A stretch of 64,000 nt of DNA from an uncultured Desulfovibrio sp. (GTDB lineage Bacteria; Desulfobacterota; Desulfovibrionia; Desulfovibrionales; Desulfovibrionaceae): positions 124,001 through 188,000 of the forward strand of contig NZ_CABSIF010000007.1 in the NCBI RefSeq assembly GCF_902477725.1, read 5' to 3'. Numbering within the stretch: the first letter of the stretch is position 1; each line of letters starts with the position of its first letter. Shown here one piece after another: positions 1-8,836 of the stretch. The notes below the pieces were generated by a model, which saw nothing but the letters and a program-made list of their open reading frames with translations, was not told where the DNA came from and ran no database searches. A program made the translations under genes and the position numbers.

Positions 1-120
1 CGGGGCGGCTGGCTTGCGCTCAAGCGTCTTGCCCGCTGCCACCCCTGGGGCGGTTCAGGCTATGATCCTGTTCCACCACCAAGACGTCCCCGTGACGTCC
101 CGCCACTGTCCCAGGAGTGA
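1..120 (+). CDS. yidD: Membrane protein insertion efficiency factor YidD (3' end only)
   Basis: The first 120 bases read in frame 1 as the C-terminal 39 residues of a small protein containing RLARCHPWGGSGYDPVP, the signature of the YidD family. YidD is a short membrane-associated protein that assists YidC in inserting proteins into the inner membrane. The stop codon (118-120) lies just before yidC, the classical rnpA-yidD-yidC order, so rpmH and rnpA are probably to the left of the window. The 5' part is cut off by the window edge. Confidence 0.88.
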   Translation, partial: RGGWLALKRLARCHPWGGSGYDPVPPPRRPRDVPPLSQE

Positions 121-128
121 ACGCCCTC

Positions 129-1778
129 ATGCAAGACGGAAAAAATCTGATCATCGCCATCCTTTTGTGCCTCGTCGTTATTGTGGGCTGGAGTTACGTG
201 TCCGAGTACATGGGCTGGGTCCGCAAGCCTGATCCGGCCATTGTTGCCCAGCAACAGCAGGAGCAGCAGCAGGCTGCCCAGCAGCAACAGGCCCAGCAGA
301 CCGCCGCAACCGCGCAGCAGGCCATGCCCGTATTCACGCCCGCCCCGGGCCGCGACCTCACGGTCAACTCCCCCCTTTATGAAGCCGTTTTTCACACTGG
401 CGGCGGCGCGCTGCGCTCCTTCAAGCTCAAGCAGTATCAGACCGGTCTTGCGGTGGATTCCCCGCTGGTCAACCTTGTTGACCCCAAGACCGCCGCAGTT
501 GCCCCTCTGGGCCTTGTGGTAAACAGCCAGCCCTCGTGGAGCACAGGCCAGTGGTCTGTGGAAGGCAATGAAAACGGCCTGAACATCGGCGCCGGACAGC
601 AGGGCGTGCTGCGCTTTGACGGCGAGGTGGACAGCCTGCGCGTTATCCGCGAAATGACCTTTAGCTCCGATACCTATCTTATCCGCGAAAAAATCCGTGT
701 GGTGAACACCACGGATCAGGCCCGCAGTGTTCGCGTCAGCTACACTGTGGCCGCCGATGCCAGCAATGCCGCAGGCGACCGTTACGATGCCATGCGCCTT
801 GCCTGGGACAACGATGGAAGCCTTGGCGAAGAATCTTCGCCCAAAACGCTTGAAACCACAGGCGCGCAGGTTGCTGGCAAGATTTACTGGGCTGGCACCA
901 TGAGTACCTATTTTCTTGCTGCGGTGCTGCCCGGCGACACGAGCAACGTGACCGTCAAGGGCCGCATGCAGCAGAACGTGTTCCGCGCTGCCGTTGAAGA
1001 ACCTGAAGTGATGCTCGGCCCCGGTCAGGAGCGCGAACTTACGGTTTCTTACTGGGTTGGCCCCAAGGAACGCGCCAAGCTTGCCGCCGTTTCTGACCAG
1101 CTTGCCAAGAGTATTGACCTCGGCATGTTCCATGTGATCGCCAAGGGCTTGCTGTGGCTGCTTGAATTTTTCCAGAAGTACGTGAACAACTGGGGCGTGG
1201 CCATCATTTTGCTGACGGTTCTCATCAAGGCCCTGTTCTGGCCCCTTACGGCCAAGAGCTACGCCTCCATGGAAAAGATGAAGAAGCTTCAGCCGCACAT
1301 GGTGGCTATTCGTGAGAAGCACAAGGACAACAAGGAGCTCATGAACAAGGAAGTCATGGCGCTCTACAAGACCTACGGGGTTAACCCGGCCAGCGGCTGT
1401 GTGCCCATTCTCATCCAGATGCCCGTGTTCTTTGGCCTGTATCAGGCCCTGCTCACGTCCATCGAGTTGCGTCACGCGCCCTTCATCACCTATCTGCCCG
1501 GCACTGACATCATCTGGCTGGCTGACCTTTCGGCTAAAGACCCGTTCTACATCACGCCCGTCGTCATGGGCCTGACCATGTTCATCCAGCAGAAAATGAG
1601 CCCCCCGGCCACTGACCCCACCCAGCAGAAGATCATGATGTTCCTGCCGCTGATCTTCACCGCCATGTTCCTGAGCTTCCCCTCGGGCCTCGTGGTGTAC
1701 TGGCTGGTCAACAACATCCTGTCCATTGCGCAGCAGAGGATGATGGCGAAGAAGTTCTCTACATCCGCAGCGAAGTAG
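129..1778 (+). CDS. yidC: Membrane protein insertase YidC
   Basis: Inserts and folds integral membrane proteins in the inner membrane, alone or with SecYEG. The 549-residue product has the Gram-negative layout: an N-terminal membrane segment (about residues 6-24), a Gln/Ala-rich linker, a large periplasmic beta-domain (about 70-330), then the conserved C-terminal five-helix insertase core. The core includes WGVAIILLTVLIKALFWPL and a cytoplasmic helical hairpin around EKMKKLQPHM. I chose ATG 129, with AGGAG at 113-117. A GTG at 117 would overlap the yidD stop but has no ribosome binding site. jag follows after 40 bp, so the two are probably co-transcribed. Confidence 0.96.
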   Translation: MQDGKNLIIAILLCLVVIVGWSYVSEYMGWVRKPDPAIVAQQQQEQQQAAQQQQAQQTAATAQQAMPVFTPAPGRDLTVNSPLYEAVFHTGGGALRSFKLKQYQTGLAVDSPLVNLVDPKTAAVAPLGLVVNSQPSWSTGQWSVEGNENGLNIGAGQQGVLRFDGEVDSLRVIREMTFSSDTYLIREKIRVVNTTDQARSVRVSYTVAADASNAAGDRYDAMRLAWDNDGSLGEESSPKTLETTGAQVAGKIYWAGTMSTYFLAAVLPGDTSNVTVKGRMQQNVFRAAVEEPEVMLGPGQERELTVSYWVGPKERAKLAAVSDQLAKSIDLGMFHVIAKGLLWLLEFFQKYVNNWGVAIILLTVLIKALFWPLTAKSYASMEKMKKLQPHMVAIREKHKDNKELMNKEVMALYKTYGVNPASGCVPILIQMPVFFGLYQALLTSIELRHAPFITYLPGTDIIWLADLSAKDPFYITPVVMGLTMFIQQKMSPPATDPTQQKIMMFLPLIFTAMFLSFPSGLVVYWLVNNILSIAQQRMMAKKFSTSAAK

Positions 1779-1818
1779 GCCGCCCCGGCGGGTTCGCGTG
1801 ACACAGCAAGGGGTTCGT

Positions 1819-3285
1819 ATGGAAGGGTTTAAGGAATTCCAGGGCAAGGATCTCGACAGCGCCATAGAAGAAGCCTGCGGCTACTTCAATACAGCGCGTG
1901 AAAAGCTCGAGATTGAAATCGTGCAGGACGCCAAGTCTGGCATTTTCGGCATCGTTGGAGCGCGCAAGGCTCAGGTTCGCGCAAGGCGTGTGCAACTGCG
2001 CGAGACTGTGGAAAGCATTCTGGGCAGAAAGAACGGCGAGGGGGCTCCGGCCCCTGCGCCGTCTGTCGGGCAGCCCGCATCCGCGAGTGAGAACTCCGGG
2101 GCTGTGGAGCAGCGCAAAAACGGCGGCAATCGGCAGGAGCAAGCGCCTACGGCTGCACCTGAGCCGTCAGCATCGGCTGCCCCCAAAACTTCGGGTGCTC
2201 CCAACGCTCCCGAGGTTCAGGCCGAAAATGGCCGGGGCGATGGGCGCGACCGCCAGCAGGAGGCCCGCCCTCAGCGTAATCAACAAGACGACAGACGCAA
2301 CCAGCAGGATGACAGGCGCAACCGGGGCCGCAACCGCAAGCCGCAGTCTCTGGACGCCTTTGAGAGTGAAGAAGATCTGGATGCCGCCGTTAATGGCAAT
2401 GTGCTGGAGAAACCCGCCGACCGGCCCTTTGACCGCCGGGGCGAGCGTAACGGCAAGCCTGACAGAAATGGGGCCAAGCCTTCCGGCAGAAATTCCAGAA
2501 ACGACCGGGGCCGTGACCGCACAGGCAGAAATGTGGAAGGCGGAGAAGGCGTGGAGGCGGTCAATCCCGCTGAAACCCCTGCGCGCGAAGCCAGAGGGCG
2601 GCGCAATGATTCCCGGCCTGACAATCAAACTGATAATCGTTCAAGCAACCGCTCCGACACCAGGAACAGCGGCAGGGCAGAGGCCCGTTCCGTCCAGCGC
2701 GAGAATCACCGCCCAGAGCGCGCACCGCGCCCTGACGCACCTGCGGATGGACTGGAAGATGATTTTGAAGCCGCAGGCGAGGGTTTGCCGGTTACTCCCC
2801 TGGAGCAGCTTGACGCCGCAAAACTTGAAGCCCTTGTGGATGAAACCGTGCGCAAGCTCATCCGGCCCATTACAGGGGACGGCGTGGGCATCACCGTCAA
2901 GATCGGCGGCGGCAGGGTTTATGTGGGCATTGATTGCGATGAAGACTCCGGCCTTCTGATTGGTCGCGAGGGGCAGACCCTCGCCGCCCTGCAATACATG
3001 ATATCGCGCATTGTATCGCGCGGTATGAATGCAGCCGTGCGTGTGCAGCTTGACGCCGGTGAATACCGCCGCCGTCAGGATGAAAAACTGCGTGAAATGG
3101 CTCTGGCTCTTGCAGACAAGGTGCGCCAGAGCGGGCGCTCCTACTCCACAAGGCCGCTTTCTTCGTACCATCGGCGTATTGTGCACGTGTGCCTGCAAGA
3201 GGCCGTTGACGTGCAGACCCGCAGTACGGGCGATGGCCCCATGAAGCGCGTGGTAATCATGCGCAGAAAGGGAGAACGCGCCTAG
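1819..3285 (+). CDS. jag: Jag/KhpB-type RNA-binding protein (Jag_N, KH, R3H) with a giant disordered linker
   Basis: Downstream partner of yidC, as in many bacteria. The order is a Jag_N domain (about residues 1-50, with KSGIFGIVGARKAQVRAR), a very long linker (about 70-315) rich in Arg, Asn, Asp, Gln and Pro, then a KH-II domain (about 320-400, with the variant loop IGREGQTLAALQYMISRIV) and a C-terminal R3H domain containing HRRIVHVCL. The family is usually 200-300 residues; this one is 488 and the excess is all low-complexity linker. ATG 1819 is preceded by AAGGGG at 1809-1813. An in-frame GTG at 1798 is less likely. It probably binds RNA; homologues affect cell division and envelope growth. 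Confidence 0.93.
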   Translation: MEGFKEFQGKDLDSAIEEACGYFNTAREKLEIEIVQDAKSGIFGIVGARKAQVRARRVQLRETVESILGRKNGEGAPAPAPSVGQPASASENSGAVEQRKNGGNRQEQAPTAAPEPSASAAPKTSGAPNAPEVQAENGRGDGRDRQQEARPQRNQQDDRRNQQDDRRNRGRNRKPQSLDAFESEEDLDAAVNGNVLEKPADRPFDRRGERNGKPDRNGAKPSGRNSRNDRGRDRTGRNVEGGEGVEAVNPAETPAREARGRRNDSRPDNQTDNRSSNRSDTRNSGRAEARSVQRENHRPERAPRPDAPADGLEDDFEAAGEGLPVTPLEQLDAAKLEALVDETVRKLIRPITGDGVGITVKIGGGRVYVGIDCDEDSGLLIGREGQTLAALQYMISRIVSRGMNAAVRVQLDAGEYRRRQDEKLREMALALADKVRQSGRSYSTRPLSSYHRRIVHVCLQEAVDVQTRSTGDGPMKRVVIMRRKGERA

Positions 3286-3442
3286 CTTCAGCCTCACTGG
3301 CAGATGCGCTAGGCGCGCTCATACCGCAAGCGGGGCCAGCAGGGTCTTGAAGGTGCTTGTTACGTTGCCGGAGAAACAGCCTGACTGGGCGCAGATCTCC
3401 GGCAACACGCGTTGGCGAGGCCGCGCAAACATAGGGCAAGAT

Positions 3443-4867
3443 ATGGAAACAGCAATGCAGACAGATCGTGGCGACACCATCGCCGCCATTGCAACCCCTC
3501 CCGGTGCCGGGGGGATTGGCATAGTGCGCCTTTCCGGCCCTCGGGCCAAGAAAATTCTTGCCCGTATGTTTCTGCCCCTTTCAGCACAGGTGGAAAATTT
3601 TCACCCCTGGCTTTTGCACAGGGGCCGCGTGCTGGACTGGAACGGCGAGGCGCTGGATGATGCCTTGGCTGTTTTTATGCCTGGGCCGCGTACCTTCACG
3701 GGCGAAGATGTAGCCGAGATTCACAGCCACGGAGGCCCCTTTTTAGTGCAGGCCGTGCTTGAAAGTGCGCTGCGCCATGGGGCGCGGCAGGCTGAACGCG
3801 GTGAGTTTTCGCGCCGCGCCTTTGTCAACGGGCGCATAGATCTGAGCCAGGCCGAAGCCGTGGCCGAGCTTATAGCCGCCCCCTCGCGCGAGGCCCTGCG
3901 CTACGGGCTCAACCGCCTGGAAGGCGTTCTTGGTCGGCGCACTGCCGAACTGCGCGAAGAACTGGAAATGCTGCGCGCCCAGATGTGTCTTGCTGTGGAT
4001 TTTCCTGACGAAGAAGTTGAAGGCATGGAACCAGCCGCGCTCTGTGAAGTTCTTGACAGGGTCATGCTGGCTGTGCGGCGGCTGCTGGCCGGGAGCAGAC
4101 GGGCCCAGATCGTGCAGCAGGGCGCCGTGGTGGTGCTGGCTGGCGCGGTGAATGCTGGCAAATCCAGCCTTCTCAATGCGCTGCTAGGGCGCGAGCGCGC
4201 CCTTGTGACCGATATACCCGGCACAACGCGTGATTTTCTGGAAGAAACCTGCAATCTTGATGGCCTGCCAGTGCGCCTGACAGACACAGCAGGCCTGCGG
4301 CAGGCTGAAGAAACCGTTGAGCAGCTTGGCGTAACGCGCAGCCGCGAAAAAGTTTCGCAGGCTGACCTTGTTGTGCTTGTGCTTGATGGCGGGCTGCTGG
4401 GTGAGGAGGGTGCGGCGGCAGAGGTCTGCCCTGACCCTGCGGCCAGCGAGGTTCTTGACTCTGTGGGCGACACGCCCCTGCTCGTGGTGTGGAACAAATG
4501 TGACATTTGCATGCCAAAAGTGTTCCCTCCCCGCTGGATTGGTGCGCGAACCTGTTGCGCAGTGAGCGCACTTTCCGATACATATGTCGAAGAGCTTGCA
4601 ACCATGTTGCGATCTGTGCTGCTTGGGGGCGGTTCGGATGCCGCGCCGGAAGACGGTCTTGCGCCCAACGCAAGGCAATCCATGGCGCTGGAAAAGGCTT
4701 TGAAAGAACTTGAAGGGCTGCGTGCTGATGTTGTTGCAGGGCAGCCTTACGATTGTTGCGCGGTCAGACTTGATATGGCCGCCGCTCATCTGGGGGAAGT
4801 GACCGGGCTTTCCAGCCCGGCTGAAGTGCTCAACAGCATATTTGCCCAATTCTGCATTGGTAAGTAA
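3443..4867 (+). CDS. mnmE: tRNA uridine-5-carboxymethylaminomethyl modification GTPase MnmE
   Basis: Works with MnmG to modify the wobble uridine (U34) of certain tRNAs. The 474-residue product has the N-terminal folate-binding domain (DTIAAIATPPGAGGIGIVRLSG), a helical domain, an inserted G domain starting near residue 233 (NAGKSSLLNALLG P-loop, DIPGTTRD G2, DTAGLR G3, NKCD G4), and the essential C-terminal CIGK tail. The open frame extends 32 codons upstream to 3347, but ATG 3443 has AGGGCAAG just ahead and gives the family's normal N-terminus. It sits 3 bp before the exonuclease gene, so they are clearly one transcript. Confidence 0.96.
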   Translation: METAMQTDRGDTIAAIATPPGAGGIGIVRLSGPRAKKILARMFLPLSAQVENFHPWLLHRGRVLDWNGEALDDALAVFMPGPRTFTGEDVAEIHSHGGPFLVQAVLESALRHGARQAERGEFSRRAFVNGRIDLSQAEAVAELIAAPSREALRYGLNRLEGVLGRRTAELREELEMLRAQMCLAVDFPDEEVEGMEPAALCEVLDRVMLAVRRLLAGSRRAQIVQQGAVVVLAGAVNAGKSSLLNALLGRERALVTDIPGTTRDFLEETCNLDGLPVRLTDTAGLRQAEETVEQLGVTRSREKVSQADLVVLVLDGGLLGEEGAAAEVCPDPAASEVLDSVGDTPLLVVWNKCDICMPKVFPPRWIGARTCCAVSALSDTYVEELATMLRSVLLGGGSDAAPEDGLAPNARQSMALEKALKELEGLRADVVAGQPYDCCAVRLDMAAAHLGEVTGLSSPAEVLNSIFAQFCIGK

Positions 4868-4870
4868 CCT

Positions 4871-5530
4871 ATGGATATGGACGTTTTGCGCCGCAGGCTG
4901 AGTTGCGAAGAAATCAACGGCATGCCCCTTTTTCATTACGAAGGGCCAGTGCAGGTTATTCGCACCCTGGAGGACTGGAAAAATGCGCTGCCGGATCTGC
5001 GATCCGCAGATTTGCTTGGATTTGATACGGAAACACGGCCTTCCTTTCGCAAGGGACGCCGCAATTTTCCGGCTTTGATCCAGCTTGCCACGGCCAATGC
5101 CGTGTATCTGGTGCAGTTGGCCTTTTTGCCGTTCGGGCCGCATGTGGTCGAAATTCTGGCAAATCCCGATCAGGTCAAGGCTGGTGTGGGCATCCGCGAC
5201 GATATGCGTGATCTTGCCCGCCTGCACGACTTTGAGCCAGCGGGGCTTGTGGATCTTGGCGGCGTGGCCCGTGCGCACAAAATGCCCAGTCAGGGTTTGC
5301 GCACCCTTGCGGCTAATTTTTTTGGCTGGCGTATTTCTAAAGGTTCGCAGTGTTCTAACTGGAGCCTCATGGAGCTGACCCCGCGTCAGATTGCCTACGC
5401 CGCCACCGATGCCTGGATCGGACGGCTGATTTTTTTGCGCATGTGTGAAATGGGGCTCATTCCCTCCTGTCGCAGCGCGTCTGAGGACGTGCCGTGCAAC
5501 GATGCCCTGGCAGCGGGGAGCTCCGTGTGA
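4871..5530 (+). CDS. 3'-5' exonuclease, RNase D/DEDDy family
   Basis: A 219-residue DnaQ-like exonuclease. The exo I motif FDTET (residues 51-55), the exo II region (GVGIRDDMRDLARL) and the exo III motif YAATDAW, with the Tyr of the DEDDy class, are all readable. It lacks the HRDC domains of true RNase D, so it is the short stand-alone exonuclease type. Substrate (structured RNA or DNA 3' ends) cannot be told from sequence. It follows mnmE after 3 bp and overlaps the next gene by 3 bases (GTGA), consistent with a translationally coupled tRNA/RNA-processing operon. Confidence 0.85.
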   Translation: MDMDVLRRRLSCEEINGMPLFHYEGPVQVIRTLEDWKNALPDLRSADLLGFDTETRPSFRKGRRNFPALIQLATANAVYLVQLAFLPFGPHVVEILANPDQVKAGVGIRDDMRDLARLHDFEPAGLVDLGGVARAHKMPSQGLRTLAANFFGWRISKGSQCSNWSLMELTPRQIAYAATDAWIGRLIFLRMCEMGLIPSCRSASEDVPCNDALAAGSSV

Positions 5531-6726
5531 GCGAAAGTGCTTCGCTGTTCTGCTTTCCGCCCCTTGGCCCCAGACTGGTTTTTTTTACGGGCGGCACGGC
5601 TCTGCGAGATCTGAGCCGTGAACTGATCCACTACACCCACAATTCCGTTCATCTTGTCACGCCCTTTGATTCCGGCGGCAGTTCTGCGGCTCTGCGCCGT
5701 AGCTTTGCCATGCCTGCCGTGGGCGACATCCGTAACCGTTTGCTGGCTCTGGCCGACAGCGCGGTTGTGCCTGCCTCGGTAATGGAATTCTGCGCCAGCA
5801 GGCTGCCGGAACAGTCGGCGGAATGCAACGATCCGCACGAACTGCGCCAACAGTTGCGCGCCATGGGCAGCGGGGAGCATCCCGCATGGGCGGCGATGCC
5901 GCCGCTGTTTGCAGATGCGCTGCGTCTGCATCTCAATTTTTTTCTGCAACGCATGCCCGAAGATTTCGACCCCTTCCGCGCCTGCTTGGGCAATCTGATC
6001 CTGGCCGGGGGCTACCTGCACCACAAGCGGGTGTTTGGCCCGGTCATGGCCTTTCTCAGTCGGTTGCTGCAAACGCGCGGCGTGGTACTGCCCATTGTGA
6101 GCGAAAGCCTGCATCTGGCGGCAGAGCTGGAAGACGGCTCTCTTGTGGTGGGCCAGCACCGCTTTAAAAATCTCAGCGGAGCAGTGCGGCGGCTGTTCCT
6201 CACCGTGCACGAACCCGGCCGGGGATCCGAGCAGGCAGAAAAACTGCAAATCCCTTGCCGCCCGCCTCTTGCCCCGGCCTCGGTGGCTTACCTGCGTTCG
6301 GCGGCAGCCATCTGCTATCCCATGGGCAGTTTTTACACCAGCGTGCTTGCCAACTTGTTGCCCCAGAATGTAGGCCGTGCCGTGGCTGCCGTAGAGTGCC
6401 CAAAAATTTTTATTCCCAATACCGGAACAGACGTCGAACTGCACGGCCTGACCGTGGCGGGGCAGACAGCCATGATCTTGCGCCATCTGCGTGAAGACGC
6501 CCCCGATGCCCCCGCCGAGGCCCTGTTGCAGACCGTGCTGGTTGATGCCCGTAATGGTCGCTACGAGGGCGGGCTTGATGCTGGTGAACGTGACGCCCTC
6601 GCCCAACTGGGTGTGCGGCTGGTAGAAAAACACATGGTCTACGAAAATGACCCGCAGCGCCATGTGCCGGAATTAACCGCCAAAGCCCTGCTGGAGCTTG
6701 TTCCCGGCAGTTCGGTGACCCTGTGA
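5527..6726 (+). CDS. CofD/YvcK-superfamily protein
   Basis: The 399-residue protein begins with a nucleotide-binding signature, FFTGGTALRDLSREL, followed by DSGGSSAALRRSF and GDIRNRLLALAD. These match the GGGTG, DDGGSSG and PPGDIRN motifs of the YvcK/CofD fold. YvcK homologues bind UDP-GlcNAc and influence envelope growth on gluconeogenic carbon; CofD transfers phospholactate in F420 synthesis. No F420 genes are nearby, so a YvcK-like role or the CofD-like member of the so-called GAK system fits better. The protein is about 70 residues longer than typical YvcK. GTG 5527 overlaps the previous stop; a longer ATG start at 5494 is less likely. Confidence 0.72.
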   Translation: MSESASLFCFPPLGPRLVFFTGGTALRDLSRELIHYTHNSVHLVTPFDSGGSSAALRRSFAMPAVGDIRNRLLALADSAVVPASVMEFCASRLPEQSAECNDPHELRQQLRAMGSGEHPAWAAMPPLFADALRLHLNFFLQRMPEDFDPFRACLGNLILAGGYLHHKRVFGPVMAFLSRLLQTRGVVLPIVSESLHLAAELEDGSLVVGQHRFKNLSGAVRRLFLTVHEPGRGSEQAEKLQIPCRPPLAPASVAYLRSAAAICYPMGSFYTSVLANLLPQNVGRAVAAVECPKIFIPNTGTDVELHGLTVAGQTAMILRHLREDAPDAPAEALLQTVLVDARNGRYEGGLDAGERDALAQLGVRLVEKHMVYENDPQRHVPELTAKALLELVPGSSVTL

Positions 6727-7829
6727 GCAATGAAACTCCTCCCGTATCTTGCATCGAGGCGCAGCAAGCGACTGCAAAACAGTTTGAAGCCTCCGGTGCA
6801 GACATGATCGGCCAGAGGCTGGACTATGCCCTGACCTTGCTGCTGCCGCAGATGGGCCTGCGGGGGCGCAAGCGCAGCATTGAAAGTGGGCAGGTGCTCG
6901 TCAATGGGCGCTCCTGCAAGGCAGCGCAACGTTTGCGTAAAGGCGATGTGGTTTCGCTGGCGGATGCGCCGACCGCTGACCAGCAGACCCAGAACTCCGT
7001 TGTTGACGTGGCCGATACTGACGCATGCCCCGCAGATGCGAATTTTGAGGCTTTGCCCAGGCTTTTGGAGCGGCAGGGCGAGTTCTGCTTTTTTTACAAG
7101 CCCGTGGGTTTGCACACTGCCGCATTAACAGGCGGCAACATGCCCAGCCTGGAGAGCATGCTGCCGCAGTTGCTGGCAGGGCAGGGCTGCACTGAGGCTG
7201 GCCCCCAAGATGGTGCGGATATGAGTGCGGAGGCTGTGCCCCCTCAGTTGATGCAGCGCCTTGATTACGGCACTTCTGGCATTGTGTGCGCGGCGCTTTC
7301 CCCGCAGGCGGCCAAGACTTTCCGATTGGCCGAGGCGGCTGGACGCTGTGAAAAGCGTTATGTTGCGCTTTTGGCCGGGCGGCTGGAAGAAGATTTTACC
7401 GTGACTTTTGCCCTGCGCACGGACAAGCGCAGCAAAAGCCGCGTGCTTGATCGCGACGCCGGCTGCACACGCTGGACGAATTTTACGCCCTTGCATTATT
7501 TTGAAGGGGACGACCTGCCGCAACTCGCCCTCACAATGGATCCACAGTTCCACCGTGCAGGGCTGACCCTGGCCGGGTGCCGCATCCGGCGTGGCGCACG
7601 CCACCAAATCCGTGCGCATGCCGCCGCTGTGGGGCACCCCCTGTGGAACGATCCCCTCTACGCAGACAAAGATCCCGAAGCTGAAGCTCAAACATCCCAC
7701 GGCACGTTCTATCTGCACCATGGCTGTCTGCTGCTGCCGGGGACAAACTGCGTCATGCCGCCCCCCTGGTCTTTTTTGCCAAAAGCTGTTGCCCGGCAAG
7801 TTTTGGAATGGCTGACATCTGTCGATTGA
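6723..7829 (+). CDS. RNA pseudouridine synthase, RluA family
   Basis: Isomerises uridine to pseudouridine in rRNA or tRNA. The 368-residue product has an N-terminal S4-type RNA-binding domain (about residues 28-85, GQRLDYALTLLL and GQVLVNGRSCKAAQRLRKGDVV). The catalytic domain contains FFYKPVGLHT and RLDYGTSGIV, with the catalytic Asp near residue 181, and GARHQIRAHAAAVGHPLWND near the C-terminus. The motif is QRLD rather than the usual HRLD. The GTG start overlaps the preceding stop by GTGA. It is the last gene of the yidC-jag-mnmE run. The exact target base is not predictable. Confidence 0.88.
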   Translation: MSNETPPVSCIEAQQATAKQFEASGADMIGQRLDYALTLLLPQMGLRGRKRSIESGQVLVNGRSCKAAQRLRKGDVVSLADAPTADQQTQNSVVDVADTDACPADANFEALPRLLERQGEFCFFYKPVGLHTAALTGGNMPSLESMLPQLLAGQGCTEAGPQDGADMSAEAVPPQLMQRLDYGTSGIVCAALSPQAAKTFRLAEAAGRCEKRYVALLAGRLEEDFTVTFALRTDKRSKSRVLDRDAGCTRWTNFTPLHYFEGDDLPQLALTMDPQFHRAGLTLAGCRIRRGARHQIRAHAAAVGHPLWNDPLYADKDPEAEAQTSHGTFYLHHGCLLLPGTNCVMPPPWSFLPKAVARQVLEWLTSVD

Positions 7830-8206
7830 GCTTTTCTCAGGTTGGTTGTTTTTCTTCAAGTTCACGTAGCAAAGTATTGCGCGCCAAACAGCGCCGTATT
7901 ATAGATTGTGCGCTCAATCTGTAACGGAATTTTCCCGCGAAAAGTCGCGTCAGCCGCGGAAATGCGCAAAAGAATGACCTCATAACATACCGCTATGATT
8001 TGAGTTCTTTTTTGCTCATTGAAAAGTTTAATTTGACGCCCTGTTTTCTCTTGGCACAAAGTTCAGCCCGGTATAAACGGAAGAGGTCAAACGGGTTGGC
8101 GAAGTGATGCTCTGTTCGCCCCCGGAAGCTGCGCGCCCGGGCAATGCCTGCGCAAACAGCTACCATTCGTGGCGCTCCGCGCTTGCAACCAGTTCAAGGA
8201 GAAAGG
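7830..8206. other. Spacer upstream of the phosphate-transport pair
   Basis: No credible gene is seen. The stretch is more AT-rich than its neighbours around 7,900-8,050. It contains an inverted repeat TCATA-N9-TATGA (7980-7984 and 7994-7998), which could be an operator, perhaps for phosphate regulation, but it does not match an E. coli-type pho box well. No confident promoter was found. There is no clear Rho-independent terminator after rluA. Confidence 0.4.
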
Positions 8207-8836
8207 ATGTTTCCTGCTCTACTGCCCAAATCCGCTCCGTTTTTTGCCATGCTCAACGAGCAGAACGATCTGCTGCGCCGCATGTCCGCCCTGCTGGTAA
8301 ACATGCTGGAAGACGTTTCCAACATGGATCACGTGCACAAGGAAATCGCCTTTCTGGAAGAAGAGGCCGACCTGCTGCACAGCAAGATCATCCGGGCGCT
8401 TTCCCAGACGTTTATCACGCCCATCGACCGCGAGGACATCCTGCGCATCAACCAGGAACAGGAAGAGTGCATGGACTGCCTGCACAGCCTGAGCACGCGG
8501 CTGCATATTTTTGAATTTGCCTCAATCCGTTTTCCCGCCTTGCAGATGGCGCGCACCATCAGCGCCATGCTTGAGTTGACCTATGAAATGCTTGCTGGCC
8601 TCGCCAATCGGCGCGACTGCCACAAGACCCGTGCTTTTCGCGGCCTGCGCAGCGAATGCGATATGGTGCTGGCCGTGGGCCTGGCGGAACTGATGGACGA
8701 GCATCAGGAGCTGACAAGCAAGGCTCTCATGCGGGTGCTCAAGTGGAGTCAGGCCTATGAGCGCATGAACATCCTGCTTGAGCAGGTCAATGCGCTGGCG
8801 GAAACCATTGAAGAAGCGGTGCTGAAAAATGTTTGA
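8207..8836 (+). CDS. DUF47/PhoU-like phosphate transport regulator
   Basis: A 209-residue all-helical protein of the DUF47 (PhoU-like, TIGR00153) family, which typically accompanies PiT transporters and is thought to control them. Recognisable stretches include FFAMLNEQNDLLRRMSALLV, the acidic metal-binding-like helix EIAFLEEEADLLHSKIIRAL, and FITPIDREDILRI. ATG 8207 has AAGGAG at 8196-8201; the open frame extends upstream to 8144 without a better site. The 3' end overlaps the transporter start by 8 bases, so the two are translationally coupled. Confidence 0.88.
   Translation: MFPALLPKSAPFFAMLNEQNDLLRRMSALLVNMLEDVSNMDHVHKEIAFLEEEADLLHSKIIRALSQTFITPIDREDILRINQEQEECMDCLHSLSTRLHIFEFASIRFPALQMARTISAMLELTYEMLAGLANRRDCHKTRAFRGLRSECDMVLAVGLAELMDEHQELTSKALMRVLKWSQAYERMNILLEQVNALAETIEEAVLKNV

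Noticed and set aside
60..1865. A 601-codon open frame on the minus strand opposite yidC
   Set aside because: It is the antisense shadow of a conserved GC-rich gene and has no family resemblance.
3347..3442. N-terminal extension of MnmE
   Set aside because: No family similarity, no ribosome site at 3347, and ATG 3443 gives the normal N-terminus.
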